Source of the DNA: Rikenellaceae bacterium
Lineage (GTDB): Bacteria > Bacteroidota > Bacteroidia > Bacteroidales > Rikenellaceae
DNA: 58,052 bases
Direction of reading: 5' to 3'
Assembly: GCA_020859685.1 (NCBI GenBank)
Contig: JAJBVT010000030.1
Span: 1-58,052 of the forward strand
Shown here piece by piece: positions 8,895 to 19,700 of this stretch. The stretch's first letter is position 1, and each line of letters starts with the position of its first letter. Made by a program: the position numbers and the translations under genes. Under the pieces are notes generated by a model. The model searched no databases and was not told the origin of the DNA. It saw only the letters and a program-made list of their open reading frames with translations.

Positions 8895-9866
8895 TTAATA
8901 ATTTGACTGGTTTTCGTCCTGCCATTCGTTAATACCGTCGCGTATCCGGTTGCGGAATGTGAGCGTGTCGGTGGCGTGGTAGGTAAGGCCGTCCTTCTCG
9001 AATTTATATTTGAGGAACAGTTTGCGGTCCTGTAAAAGCCCGGCCTGATTGAAGGTACACTCCCCGTCCTGCTCCACAGGGTAGGTACCGTGCCCGGAGT
9101 CGGTGAGGGTAAGCCGTCCGCCGTCCTGACGCAGGATAAACTGCGCTTCAGCGGTGACTATCTCGTTCGCAATACCGTTGACGCTCACCTCGAACGGCGA
9201 GACGGTGGTAAGGGTCCACGAACGGTTGTCCGCCTGCGGCACCTCGGTGTAATACTCTATACGGTCGCGCTCCGCTCCGGAGGCGTCCACGCCGATGGCC
9301 TCACCACCGTGCCAGTAGTTGCCGAACAACATATTGTCGTACCGGACGCCTATCACAGTCGATTCCTTGCCGTCGAGGACAAGGTCCGCGTCGGCCTTGA
9401 GGATGTTAAGCCCGATGCAGTATTCCGGCAGGGCGGCCAGCGGGTCGGACAGGAAGGCCAGCGAGTCGATTCGGACCGTAATCTCGGCATGGTGCTGCCC
9501 CTTCTTTATGGTTACCTTGTCGGTTGGGTCGATAGTATACATTCCCGTGGGCATGGGCTGTACGTTGTTCATCCCGCCCGCAATGGATTTGATGTAGGAG
9601 AAGCTGTGGTTTTGCATGTCGGTCAGGACCGACGGGGTTACAAGGTCGTCGTCCTGCTCGAATACGACTTTGCGGTCCTGCTTGTTCTCGATGACCCCGG
9701 CCAGTACGATTCCGGTCTTGAATTCCATTCCTTCACCTACCACCACCGTGCGTACGTCGGTCTGGTAGGAGAAGTAGACGGCGTTGAAGTCGTTGTCCTT
9801 CACATAGTCGTCGTAGCACGAGGCGAAGAGTGCGAGGCCGGCCATTATCGATGCTATCTTTTTCAT
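8895..9866 (-). CDS. DUF1735/DUF4361-type lipoprotein, probable surface glycan-binding protein
   Basis: A 323-residue lipoprotein with lipobox cysteine C17 followed by YDDYVKDND. The N-terminal half (about 25-155) has the features of the DUF1735 (BT_3987-like) beta-sandwich: a YFSYQ strand, a long strand-rich region and the TIDPTDKVTIKKGQ segment. The C-terminal half (about 165-315) has the GNYWHGG motif and beta-strands typical of DUF4361. Proteins of this type sit directly after SusD in many Bacteroidota loci and bind glycan at the cell surface (SGBP-B role); they have no enzymatic function. It follows SusD by 27 bases and precedes the first agarase-like gene by 3 bases, so it is in the same operon. 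Confidence 0.75.
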   Translation of the reverse strand: MKKIASIMAGLALFASCYDDYVKDNDFNAVYFSYQTDVRTVVVGEGMEFKTGIVLAGVIENKQDRKVVFEQDDDLVTPSVLTDMQNHSFSYIKSIAGGMNNVQPMPTGMYTIDPTDKVTIKKGQHHAEITVRIDSLAFLSDPLAALPEYCIGLNILKADADLVLDGKESTVIGVRYDNMLFGNYWHGGEAIGVDASGAERDRIEYYTEVPQADNRSWTLTTVSPFEVSVNGIANEIVTAEAQFILRQDGGRLTLTDSGHGTYPVEQDGECTFNQAGLLQDRKLFLKYKFEKDGLTYHATDTLTFRNRIRDGINEWQDENQSNY

Positions 9867-9893
9867 ATCGTTCTTAATATTATCGTTACCGTT

Positions 9894-11714
9894 TTATTGC
9901 CAGTTGTCCCAGCCTTCGTTCTGGAGCAGTCCGTTCACACCCCTCACTTCCCGGTAGGGGATGGGCAGGTAGGCCGAGGTAAAACTACGGTTGTCCACCT
10001 CGGTTTGCAGGTCGTATGTGAACGTGCCGTCGCTGTTGCGGACGATGGTCGCTCCGTGCACGGCCCTGTTAAGTTCGCCGAGGGTGGTGGTCCACCTGCG
10101 CAGGTCGAAGAAGCGCATGCCTTCAAAACAGGTCTCGATACGCCGCTCGTTCCGCACGAATGCGTCGAACGCCTCGCGGCCCTCCATGGCTATCTTGTCG
10201 AGGTAGGGGTCGTTGACCAGCCCGGTCTCCTCGTCGTAGGTCGTCCTGCTGCGCAGGTAGCCGATGGCCTCTTTGGGCGACAGGCCGTCGATGGTCCCGG
10301 TCGGACCCACGACGTGGTTGGCCGCTTCGGCGAACGTAAGGCACATATGCGCCCAGCGGATGAAGAACTTGCTGTGGGGCTGTTTGTTCGGGTTGTTTTC
10401 CGACCAGTCAAGGCCGGTGAAGACGAACTTCTTGATATGATAGTTGGTAAGGCTGTTGGACGAACTTACTCCGGCCGCGTCCTTGCCGCCTATCCAGTTC
10501 TCGAAGGTATAGCTTGCCCGCGGGGTAGCGTTACCGACGGTAACGGTGCGGTCGTTGTAGAAGATGACGCTGTAAAAACGGGGGTCGCGGTTGGCGTAGG
10601 GATTCTGCGGGTCGTAAGGGTAGTTGGGCGATTCGCCTACTGGGTATCCGTCCGCCATCGGGAAGGCGTCCACGAGTTCCTGCGTGGCTCCCATCGTTCC
10701 GTCGCCCTGAAATCCGCCCGGCCAGAACATCTTCTCCATCGCGTCGCTGTTATCATTGTATCGGGAGGCAAAGACTATCTCCGGATTGTTCGGGTCGAAC
10801 CAGTTGACGTGATTCATGGGGTCGAACCCACCCGGTACCGATCCGTCCACCTGCAGTTTGAAATCTATCACCTCCTTTGCGAAACGTGCGGCCTTCTCCC
10901 AGCGTGATATGTCGCCTTCGGGATTGAACCTCGGGCTGGCCCATGTCAGGTAGACCTGCGATTTGATGGCCACGGTGGTGATGCCGTCCATCCTTCCCCA
11001 GTTCTGGCCCCCCAACACGAACGCGTCGTCGCTATCGGTTACAAGGAAGTCCCGGTGGGCTATGGGCAGGTACTTGTAGGCGGAGTCGCAGTCTGCCACT
11101 ATCCGCATCACGCACTCTTCGTAGGTGTTGCGGTGAAAGTCGATATTCCGCTCCAGCACTTCTCCGATGTCCACCGGTTCGAGCAGGATGGGAAACCCGA
11201 GCAGTTCGCCGTTGGTGGCCCGGCCGCCGAACTTCTGCAACAGGTCCCACTGGAACCATGCCCTAAGTGCGAACGCCTCGCCCTTGAGACGGTTTTGCAG
11301 AAGTTCGTTGTGGTGGTCGTTCAGCAGGAAGCGGGTGTTGTAGCCGCGGTCGTCCTTCAGGAATATGTTCAGGTTGCGGATTGCGTTGTAGTCCCTTTCC
11401 CAGTAGGTTTCGAACGGGTTGTCGGAGGTGCTGAGGGTCCCGTTGGCGAAGCGGCTGATGGCCTCGGTCCGCGAAGTGCGAACGGCGTTGTCGGTCGCGC
11501 AGTCGAGGTAGGCACCTTCGTTGTTGTTGTAATTGGTTTGCATCCAGTCGTAACACTTGTGCACAAGGCCCTGTACCGTCGCCTGATTCTCCCAGAGGTA
11601 ATCCTCGGAACGTATGGCGGCCGGATACGGTTCCAGGAAGTTGTTGCACGAGGAGAAGAACGCTCCTGCACCGGCCAGAAATATGATATATCTGTATGGT
11701 TTCATAAACTGCAT
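9894..11714 (-). CDS. SusD/RagB-like starch-binding outer-membrane lipoprotein
   Basis: A 606-residue SusD-family lipoprotein, with lipobox cysteine C23 in FFSSCNNFLEP and the family C-terminal block (RNERR.E.CFEGMRFFDLRRW, roughly residues 520-545). SusD proteins form the lid over the SusC barrel and bind the incoming glycan. The start at 11714 lies 3 bases after the stop of the divergent SusC gene; a second Met at residue 4 (11705) gives an equally good signal peptide. It is the partner of that SusC. The TPR-like helices of the N-terminal half and the QVYLTWASPRFN segment near residue 260 agree with the family. Confidence 0.9.
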   Translation of the reverse strand: MQFMKPYRYIIFLAGAGAFFSSCNNFLEPYPAAIRSEDYLWENQATVQGLVHKCYDWMQTNYNNNEGAYLDCATDNAVRTSRTEAISRFANGTLSTSDNPFETYWERDYNAIRNLNIFLKDDRGYNTRFLLNDHHNELLQNRLKGEAFALRAWFQWDLLQKFGGRATNGELLGFPILLEPVDIGEVLERNIDFHRNTYEECVMRIVADCDSAYKYLPIAHRDFLVTDSDDAFVLGGQNWGRMDGITTVAIKSQVYLTWASPRFNPEGDISRWEKAARFAKEVIDFKLQVDGSVPGGFDPMNHVNWFDPNNPEIVFASRYNDNSDAMEKMFWPGGFQGDGTMGATQELVDAFPMADGYPVGESPNYPYDPQNPYANRDPRFYSVIFYNDRTVTVGNATPRASYTFENWIGGKDAAGVSSSNSLTNYHIKKFVFTGLDWSENNPNKQPHSKFFIRWAHMCLTFAEAANHVVGPTGTIDGLSPKEAIGYLRSRTTYDEETGLVNDPYLDKIAMEGREAFDAFVRNERRIETCFEGMRFFDLRRWTTTLGELNRAVHGATIVRNSDGTFTYDLQTEVDNRSFTSAYLPIPYREVRGVNGLLQNEGWDNWQ

Positions 11715-11717
11715 GTT

Positions 11718-14700
11718 TTAGAACGTTAATTTTACTCCGCCCGCGAAGGTCCGCATAAGCGGGTAGTGAGATATACCGGAATTTATCGCTTCCGGGTCTA
11801 CATCCTTGATGCCGGTGATGGTAAAGAGATTGGTACCGGTTACATATACCCGTATACCCCTGAAGGTATGGATGTTCCATTTGCGTACCGGCAGGTTGTA
11901 TCCCAGCTCGACCATCTTGAGTTTGAAGTAACTGCCGTCCTTGAGCCAGAAGTCCGACAACTGGTAGTTGTTATTCACCTTGTAGTAGGTTAGGCGCGGA
12001 TAACCGTCCTGTCCGTTGTGGTATTTGGTGAACTTCGAATAGTTGTCGTCGCCCCAACCGTTCCAGAAATATCGGTTGGTTAGCTGCAGATCGTAGAATG
12101 CGCGACCGCTCCCCACGACGGCGAGGTCGAAGCCCTTGTATTCGAAGTTCAGCGTGATACCGAAAAACAGTTTGGGCACGGAGTTACCGATCATCGCCTT
12201 GTCGTCGTCGTCGATTATACCGTCGCCGTTCATATCGAGGTACCGGAGGTCGCCTGCGTGGAGCTGTTCATCGTACATCTGCGGGATAAGCAGCGTCTCG
12301 GCGTCGGTAGCGAACTGCCCCGTGTGTTTAAGGCCGAATATTGCACCCACCGGCTTACCCGTTTTGGACTGGTAGCCGTATCGCGGGTCTATTTCGTCTA
12401 TCCTGAGTACCTTGGAGTGCTGTACCGTGGCGTTCAGCCCGATGCTGTACGAGAAGTCTCCCTTGCGCGAGGAGAATGCCGCAGCCATTTCGACGCCCTG
12501 ATAGCGGTACCGGTTGTAGTTGGCGTAGGGTCTCGCCTCGCTGATACCGGCAAGAAACGGTATAATATAGTTCGACTGCGCGACGATACCGTCGTGGAGC
12601 GAATTATAATAACTGGCCTCGAACCATAATCTGCGGTCGAGGGCAAGCCCTTCAAAACCGGCCGATAACTCCTTCCGCTTCTCGAATACCAGATCGGCGT
12701 TACCTATCAGGTTCGGCGAGGTGCGCTGCGGATTGCTCGACTGTGTGGAGCCGAACCACTGGGTGGAGGAGTTGGCATAGGGTCCGAAACGCTGTCCGTC
12801 GGAGTTGTAAGAGTAATTGTCGATATCGCGGTTTACGGACATCGAGTTGTCGTAGTGAAGAACGCCGTACTGGGCTTTTATTTTCAGGAAGTCGATATTT
12901 CTCGCTCTGGCCATAAAATCCTCCTCTGAAATTATCCATCCCGCACCGGCCGAGGGCGAGAAAGACCATGTATTGTTGCGCAGGGCGTAGGTTCCCGATG
13001 CGGCGGCAGAAGCCTGCACGATATATTTGCGGTCCAGTACGTAGTTGAGGAACATCGTCCCGGTGGCTTCCCGGCGGTGTTCGGTGATGTAGCGCTGCAT
13101 CCGCTTGGTGACGAACCAGGTCATGGCTGCGCTCACGTCGTGGCGCCCATTGAAACGGTTGTCGTACATAAAACTCTGCGAACCGAAAAGGCGGTTGCCG
13201 TAGTAGTCCAGCAGGCGGGTCTGGGTTATCTCCGTGAGTGAGTGGCTGCTGCTGCTGGTAAGTACCGGCACGGTATTGCCCTGCTCGTCCGTTCCGCGGC
13301 CCACGATGTAGGCTTCATAGTTCTCCGTGGTGCCTATGCGCACGAGGTTGGTGGCGTCGTAGGCCACGAAACTGGTACTTTTAAGACCCGGAAGCAGGAA
13401 TGAGAAGTCCATATCCACCGCCACGTTGATAAGCCCCTTACGGGTCCGGTCGATATATTCTCCGTTGTGGACCAGATTTCCCACAGGGTTTTGGGTGAAT
13501 GTCTGGCTAACCCCGTACCACGGTTTGGTCAGCTCGTCGCCGTTGTTGGCATAGACCGGGAAGTCTATACCGGGGGTCCGGTTGATATCGTTAATAGCCT
13601 CGGTGAAGTCATGGGCATAAATGCCGTTAGTCTCGGTGGGACTCATCGCCGACCAGTTGCCGTTGTATTTGTAATTGGGCGAATTACGGAATATGATGTT
13701 CGAGACGAACCCGAACCGGGCGCGGATAAAGCTGTTCAGCCGGATATCGAGGTGCGAACTGAAGTTTATGCGGTGGTAATCCGCTTTGGGTCCTATCTTG
13801 AACAGGTCGCCTTCTCCCGCATATCCGAGGTTCACGCTGTAAGTGACGTTCTCCGTACCGCCGGTCGACGAGACGTGTGCCCTGCGGTAACCCATCGTGT
13901 TGCGGAGCATCAGTTTGCGGTAGTCGGCGTTCGGGTAAAACATATCGTAGGGGTTCCCCTCGGCATATTTCTCGACGTCGCTAAGGCTGTAAAGCATGTC
14001 CAGTCCGCTGTTGTTACGGGCGATATTGTTTAGCCGCGCGTAGTCCGCGCCGTCCACGAACTCGGGGAAGCGGTCCACTATATTCACCCCTTCCTCGTAA
14101 GTAACGTTGAACACCCGCTGGTTGGCCGTGCCACGCTTGGTACGGATATGTACGATACCGTTAGCCGCGAAGGGTCCGTAGAGGGTCTTCTCCACCACGT
14201 CCTTTATTACGGTGATGGACTCTATCTGCTCCGGGTCGAGCGGGGTCTCGTTGATGAGTACCGGCACGTTGTCCACCATAAAGATGGGTGAATTACCGCG
14301 CATGCCGAGCGATAACTTGGCCAGAGCACCGTAACCGCCCGTGTGTTCGAGGGCCGTCGTGCCCGGTCCGCCGTGGTTCTGCACCACATCCAGCCCGGGA
14401 ACGATGCCGGTAAGGGCCTGCCGTATATCCGTGGTCGGGTACCGTTCCAGTTCGCTGCCCTGCACTTTGTAGGAACTTCCGGTAGAGTAGCGCTTTGTCT
14501 CATCTATGAAAGGCAGGTGGAGTATATCTTCCGCGTCGGTGAAAAGGTCGAGCGGTTCCAGTACAAAACTGCCGCCCGAGGACAGTTCGCTCGCGGCCAC
14601 GCTCGCGCGGCCGTAACCGTACTTGATGAAACTTACCTGGTCCGGACCCGAGGCGTCGAAACTGAGCCGTCCGTCCTTCCCGGTGACCATCTGCTGCTCC

Positions 14701-14900
14701 CCTTCGTTCACCGTTACTACCACTCCCGTGAGCGGCCTGCCCTGCGGGTCGGTCACGCACAGGGAAAGGGTGCCGTCACCGGTTGGCCGGTCCTGTGCAA
14801 CCGCTCCCGCGATGCAGAGCATAACGGTTGCCGCCGCCGGGATGAACTTCCTGAGCAGGCTTCTCCGTATATGTTTTATCTCTCTCATATCCTTTGTCAT
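11718..14900 (-). CDS. Divergent SusC/RagA TonB-linked outer-membrane transporter
   Basis: About 1060 residues. It has a signal peptide, a carboxypeptidase-regulatory-like domain (about residues 45-115), a plug domain (about 145-258) and a C-terminal TonB-dependent beta-barrel ending in the usual aromatic-rich strand (VKLTF). It imports oligosaccharide with the SusD gene that follows. It is unusual: the stretch between the regulatory-like domain and the plug is long and lacks the VVVVGYGTQ motif, and the plug motif LKDASATAVFG is replaced by IKDVVEKTLYG. I chose ATG 14900, 5 bases after the preceding SusD stop. A GTG at 14912 would overlap that stop, and ATG 14888 is also possible. It has no STN domain, consistent with control by the HTCS rather than an anti-sigma factor. 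Confidence 0.88.
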   Translation of the reverse strand: MTKDMREIKHIRRSLLRKFIPAAATVMLCIAGAVAQDRPTGDGTLSLCVTDPQGRPLTGVVVTVNEGEQQMVTGKDGRLSFDASGPDQVSFIKYGYGRASVAASELSSGGSFVLEPLDLFTDAEDILHLPFIDETKRYSTGSSYKVQGSELERYPTTDIRQALTGIVPGLDVVQNHGGPGTTALEHTGGYGALAKLSLGMRGNSPIFMVDNVPVLINETPLDPEQIESITVIKDVVEKTLYGPFAANGIVHIRTKRGTANQRVFNVTYEEGVNIVDRFPEFVDGADYARLNNIARNNSGLDMLYSLSDVEKYAEGNPYDMFYPNADYRKLMLRNTMGYRRAHVSSTGGTENVTYSVNLGYAGEGDLFKIGPKADYHRINFSSHLDIRLNSFIRARFGFVSNIIFRNSPNYKYNGNWSAMSPTETNGIYAHDFTEAINDINRTPGIDFPVYANNGDELTKPWYGVSQTFTQNPVGNLVHNGEYIDRTRKGLINVAVDMDFSFLLPGLKSTSFVAYDATNLVRIGTTENYEAYIVGRGTDEQGNTVPVLTSSSSHSLTEITQTRLLDYYGNRLFGSQSFMYDNRFNGRHDVSAAMTWFVTKRMQRYITEHRREATGTMFLNYVLDRKYIVQASAAASGTYALRNNTWSFSPSAGAGWIISEEDFMARARNIDFLKIKAQYGVLHYDNSMSVNRDIDNYSYNSDGQRFGPYANSSTQWFGSTQSSNPQRTSPNLIGNADLVFEKRKELSAGFEGLALDRRLWFEASYYNSLHDGIVAQSNYIIPFLAGISEARPYANYNRYRYQGVEMAAAFSSRKGDFSYSIGLNATVQHSKVLRIDEIDPRYGYQSKTGKPVGAIFGLKHTGQFATDAETLLIPQMYDEQLHAGDLRYLDMNGDGIIDDDDKAMIGNSVPKLFFGITLNFEYKGFDLAVVGSGRAFYDLQLTNRYFWNGWGDDNYSKFTKYHNGQDGYPRLTYYKVNNNYQLSDFWLKDGSYFKLKMVELGYNLPVRKWNIHTFRGIRVYVTGTNLFTITGIKDVDPEAINSGISHYPLMRTFAGGVKLTF

Positions 14901-14905
14901 TTTGT

Positions 14906-16774
14906 CTACCACGATTCGTTGGGTACGTAGTTCTTCATTTTAACCAGGTCGGAGTTCTTGAAAGGCACGTAATACATTCCGTTTTTCCACGCCACCTGAC
15001 GGTCCGAATCCAGTTCGTAACGGCTGTATTCGAAAACCGGAGTCTCTCCCGGCCTGTCGTAGTTTACATACACGGCCTGAATACCGTAGAGCCTCCCGCT
15101 CATAATCTCCGGGGCGTCCTTCCAGCGACGGATATCGCAGAAGTAGTGGTGCCCTTCGAAGCAGAGTTCGACGGTCCGCTCGTTCTTAATCCTCGGACGA
15201 AGGTCGTCCGCGCTGCCGGTGAATTTGGCAAGCACGTCTGGCATCCCGACGCGGTGGCGGACAACGTTAAGGGCTTCGACGGCCGTAAGTGCGGCACCGG
15301 GGGCCGGGGTATTCGGCCCGTAGGCCTCGTTGGCCGCCTCGGCATAATTGAGGTAAAGCTCGGCAAGGCGTATCAGGGGGTCGGTGAACCTCTGGCTGGT
15401 CACGGACGAGTTACGGGCCAGTTTTCCGGTGCGCTTGCATTCGAAATATCCGGTCGGGGTGGTGTTTGTCGGCAGCAGGAGCGATTCGCCCGGCTTTGAA
15501 CCGTCGGGATAGATATAGAGCGAGGCGTTGCCGTAGCCGTCGAGCGGCTTCTGGTTGTAGATGACGATAACGTCCAGACGGGGGTCGCGGTCCACGTAGG
15601 GGTTATTCAACTCGTTCCAGCCCGACGAGGATTCACGGGCGGCTGTCTCCCTCTCGGCCTGCGTGGTGAGCGGGTAGCCGTCGATGGTCTCGAAACGGCT
15701 TACGAAATTTTCGGTCGGAGCCTGCCCGGAACTGTACGTATCGTTCGAGAAGACATACGGAATGAAGGTCTGCAAGCCGCTGTTGCTGTACGGCATATTG
15801 TCGAAAGAATAGGCCCAGATCTGCTCGTTCGTATAGGTAGTGCCGTAAAAATTAAGCGTGTAGTCGTTGAAATCGAGCAGGGCGTAACCGTTGTCGAGGG
15901 CTACCTGTATGGCTTCCCATGATGCCGCCGCGGCTTGCTGCCACAGCCTTGCCTCGTTGCCCGGGTTGTTGAGCGGGCTGGCGAGGTAGAGCAGGGCGCG
16001 GGATTTGAACGCTTTGGCCGCCGCGCCATTGGGTTTGTCCTGGTCGGGGGCGTTGAGGTGTCCCGTGCCTGTTGCCGGGTCGCGCCTTACCGCGCCTGCC
16101 CTGCGTAAATAGTCGTAAGCGGTGTCGAAATCGTCCGTAACGCAGCCGATAAATTCTTCGACTTCGAGTCGCGGAAGGTCCCATTCGTCGTCGGAGCCGA
16201 GCACATGGTCGATATAGGGCAGGGTGCCGTACAGGCGGAACAGTTCGAAATGGACGAACGCCCTCACGAAATAGGCCTGACCGATAAAGTCGTTCTTCTC
16301 GCTCTCGGTCACATCTTCGAGCATATCGATATTCTCGAGTACCATATTGCAGACCCTTATCACGGACCATCCGTAGCTGACCTTCTTCCGGTCGCCATAG
16401 TAACCGACGCGGTCTGCGAACCCTTGCGAGTCCTCGCCCCTTTTGGGCGGTTGGGAATAGAGGTTCCTACACCCCTCGACCATATCGGTAACCATTTCGA
16501 GCGACATTTTCTGGTCGTTAAGCGCCCAGTAGAACGGGTAAAACGCTTTGATGTGGGCGGTTTTGGCCGGGTCGCCGTCGTTACCGTTCGTACCGCCGTG
16601 GTGGTAGATGGAGTAGAAATAGTTTTTGAAGTTCTGGTAATTGGTAAATACGTCCTTCTCGGAGAACCCGGTGCCGGGGTCCCTTTCGAGGTAGTTTTCG
16701 AGGCAGGAGGTGAAGGCCGCCGTTACTGCCAAAACCACCGACAGGCGTAGTATCTTATCTATGATCTGTTTCAT
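14906..16774 (-). CDS. SusD/RagB-like outer-membrane lipoprotein
   Basis: A 622-residue SusD-family lipoprotein with lipobox cysteine C24 (AAFTSCLENYLERD). It carries the family C-terminal block NERTVELCFEGHHYFCDIRRW (written here in full because it is diagnostic; about residues 535-555) and the helical TPR-like N-terminal half. It is the partner of the canonical SusC encoded 20 bases upstream, and the divergent SusC follows 5 bases downstream, so both SusC/SusD pairs belong to one operon. It would bind the polysaccharide at the surface and close the transporter. Confidence 0.9.
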   Translation of the reverse strand: MKQIIDKILRLSVVLAVTAAFTSCLENYLERDPGTGFSEKDVFTNYQNFKNYFYSIYHHGGTNGNDGDPAKTAHIKAFYPFYWALNDQKMSLEMVTDMVEGCRNLYSQPPKRGEDSQGFADRVGYYGDRKKVSYGWSVIRVCNMVLENIDMLEDVTESEKNDFIGQAYFVRAFVHFELFRLYGTLPYIDHVLGSDDEWDLPRLEVEEFIGCVTDDFDTAYDYLRRAGAVRRDPATGTGHLNAPDQDKPNGAAAKAFKSRALLYLASPLNNPGNEARLWQQAAAASWEAIQVALDNGYALLDFNDYTLNFYGTTYTNEQIWAYSFDNMPYSNSGLQTFIPYVFSNDTYSSGQAPTENFVSRFETIDGYPLTTQAERETAARESSSGWNELNNPYVDRDPRLDVIVIYNQKPLDGYGNASLYIYPDGSKPGESLLLPTNTTPTGYFECKRTGKLARNSSVTSQRFTDPLIRLAELYLNYAEAANEAYGPNTPAPGAALTAVEALNVVRHRVGMPDVLAKFTGSADDLRPRIKNERTVELCFEGHHYFCDIRRWKDAPEIMSGRLYGIQAVYVNYDRPGETPVFEYSRYELDSDRQVAWKNGMYYVPFKNSDLVKMKNYVPNESW

Positions 16775-16794
16775 ATCGTCTCAACTTCCGGAAG

Positions 16795-19700
16795 TTAGAA
16801 TGCTATCTGAATCCCTGCCTTTACGGTCATCATCTGCGGATAATTACCGTAGAGCAGGTAGGTATTCTCGGGGTCTCCCTCGAGCAGCGAGGTAAAGGTC
16901 AGCAGGTTGTTGCCGGTGACGTAGATTTTGAGGCCCTTGATTCCCATAAGGCTCTCCAGTTTGCGCGAGTTGATGGTATAGCCGATATATACCTCCTTCA
17001 GGCGCAGGAAGTCGGCTCTGCGCCACGACTTGCCGGGTATCTTTCCGTAACCACCGGCTGAATTATGATCTTCCCCGTATACACCGCTCCAGGTGAGGTA
17101 GGGAAGGCGGGCGTTGCTGTAATGCAGTGCGGCATGCGTACCGTCCGGGTTTGAGGGCGACCAGTAATTGAGCGAAGACCGGTGTATTCTGTAATTGCCC
17201 TTGAAGAACTCGTACTCGTACAACATATCGTAGTTGATATACTTGCCTGCATAGCCTTGGAACAAGAAATTGAAATCGAAGCCCTTCCAGTTGAAACCGC
17301 CCCCGAAGCCGTAGCTTACGGGCGGCTGGGTTGTCCCTTTTAGCCGTGTCACGTCGTCCGAATTGAGCAGGCCGTCGGCATAATAGTCGAGGAACTTGTA
17401 GTCGCCCACCACCAGCGCTCCGATATCGGTAGTCTGGCCGAGTGCTATGTGCAGGTCGTCGACCGAGGTAAAGTAGCCCTCCCCGAAGAGGTAGGTACCC
17501 TTCTTTTGCGCTCCGAGCGCCGTGCCTGCGTTCTTTTGGTGCGAGAGGCTGTACGGGGCGTCGTCCTGATAGACGATGCGGTTCTCGTTCAGCCCGATAT
17601 TTCCCCTGACATAAAAGTTGAATCCGTTGGCCAGAGTATGGTAGAAGTCGAGTTCCACCTCCATACCGTGCTTTTTTATCTCCCCGCGGTTCAGCTCTTT
17701 GAAGGAGTTGCCGACGAACATCGGCACCGAGTTGGCAACCGAAATTAGCATCTTGTCGCGCTTCTCGTCGAAGAAATCCACCGATACGGTGAGTGCGTTC
17801 TTCAGGAAACCGAGTTCCACACCGAGGTCACGTTTACGCGCCCGTTCCCACTGGACGTAGGAGTTGGCTATGGCGTCCTCTTTTATATAACTTTCTGAGG
17901 TGCGGGAAAATTCGCTGATGTAGAGCCAACGGCTGTTTGCGTAGTCGCTTCCCACCAGACCGTCCGAATAGCGGAACTTGAGCCGCGACATCCATTGGAC
18001 GTTCTGCTTGAAGAACGGCTCCTCCGACACCACCCAGCCCACGGCTCCAGACGGGAAGAACCCGAAACGGTTGCCCGGTGCGAACCTTTCGGAACCGGTG
18101 TAACCGATATTCACCTCCACCAGATACCGGTGGGCGTAATCGTACGTGGCTCGTCCCACCACGGCCGCGTTGTAATAGGCGAAGTCGGAACCTTTATTCT
18201 GCTGCTGGAGATTCATCAGGGCCAGTCCGGTCACGTTATGCCGCCCGAACGAGTTGTCGTAATTTAGCGAGAAGTCGTAGTAGAAGTCCTGATAGTAGTT
18301 GCTGTTGATACCGCCCGTCTCGGTGTACCACGGGTCGGGATAGTAGACGTCCGTCGCGCTTCCGCTGGAACGTACCCACGGGTTGCTGGCCGAGCCGATC
18401 AGTTCGGTCTGCAATTCGTATGCGGCTATGGACCTCTCGGTCTTAAGCGTGTTGTACTGGTAATAGGTACTCAGCGAGAACTTTGCCGCAAACGAGAGTC
18501 CCGGGGTTATGAAGTCCAGTTGCTGGCGCAGTTGTATATCGGTAAAGAGTTTGTTGGAAGTATACTGGTTGAAGTTGCCCCGCACGAGCTGGTAGTAGGG
18601 GTTACCCACGTCCTGATCTGGTCCGTCGGTGAACCGGTCCTCGTACAGGCCCGGATAGTCTATATCGGGTATCTCCTCCATTACCCACGCGGGATAGTAG
18701 AGCGGATATTTGGTGGTACTGGCGCCGAACATATATTTCCAAAGGTCACCGCCGTAAACGCTGGGCGAATTCTGAATCTGGAGGTCTCCGCCGAAATTGA
18801 ACGCGAGGACGGTCGATTTTGTCAGGTTGAAGTCGAGATTCGTACGGTAGTTGAACCTGTTATAGTAGAAACTGTTGTCCAGCTTGCCGTCCTTCCTCGA
18901 TTTGAACATCGAACCCTGATGGGTGTAGCCCAGTGAGGCGAAGTATTTGACGAACTTCGTGCCACCGCTTATATTGAAGTTGGCGTTCACCGTGGGGGCG
19001 AACGGCTCGGTGGTCTCGCGGAACCAGTCCACGTCCGGGTAGAGGATACTGTTTATCCTGCTCGAAGGGTTGGCATACTCCGCGAGTTCGCGCTGGGAGG
19101 TAAGTTCCGAGAAGAGCTGGTCGTTCATCTTGGCCACGTTCATCATGCTCATGGTGGTGTAGGCGTCGATGTGCTGGGCGACGTTTATTGGTTTCTGGAA
19201 CCCGACCGATGCGGATACGTCCATTTTGGATTTGCCCTCCACGCCCCTGCGGGTGGTGACGATAATTACCCCGTTGGCGCCCTTGGCCCCGAACACGGCC
19301 GTAGCCGAGGCGTCTTTGAGAACGGAGATGGAACTTACCTCGTTGGGGTCGATGCTTTTGAAATCCCTCTCGATACCGTCCACCAGTACGAGCGGGCTGG
19401 ATGAGTTGAAGCTCGACAGGCCGCGTATGGTGATTTCGGAGTCGTCGCTGCCGGGCTGGCCCGAGCGCTGTATGGTGGTCACCCCGGAGAGCTTACCGGC
19501 CATAGCGCTGGTGATGTTGGAACTGCCCGAGAGGACAAGGTCCGAACCCTTCACCTGCGAAATGGCACCTACGACACTCTCCTTTTTCTGTGTGCCGTAC
19601 CCCACCACTACCACGTCCTCGATGGACTGGCTGTCTTCCGACAGTGTGAGAATGTACTCGTTCCGTTCGTCCACGCGTAAATCCAACGTGGTGTAACCGA

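Noticed and set aside
9090-10907. 605-residue plus-strand open frame over the DUF1735 and SusD genes
   Set aside because: Antisense shadow of two clearly recognisable genes; composition is valine/arginine/histidine-biased without any motif.
14906-14912. GTG start at 14912 for the divergent SusC
   Set aside because: It would overlap the preceding SusD stop codon and precede the natural signal peptide; ATG 14900 fits the 3-20-base spacing seen between the other genes of the operon.
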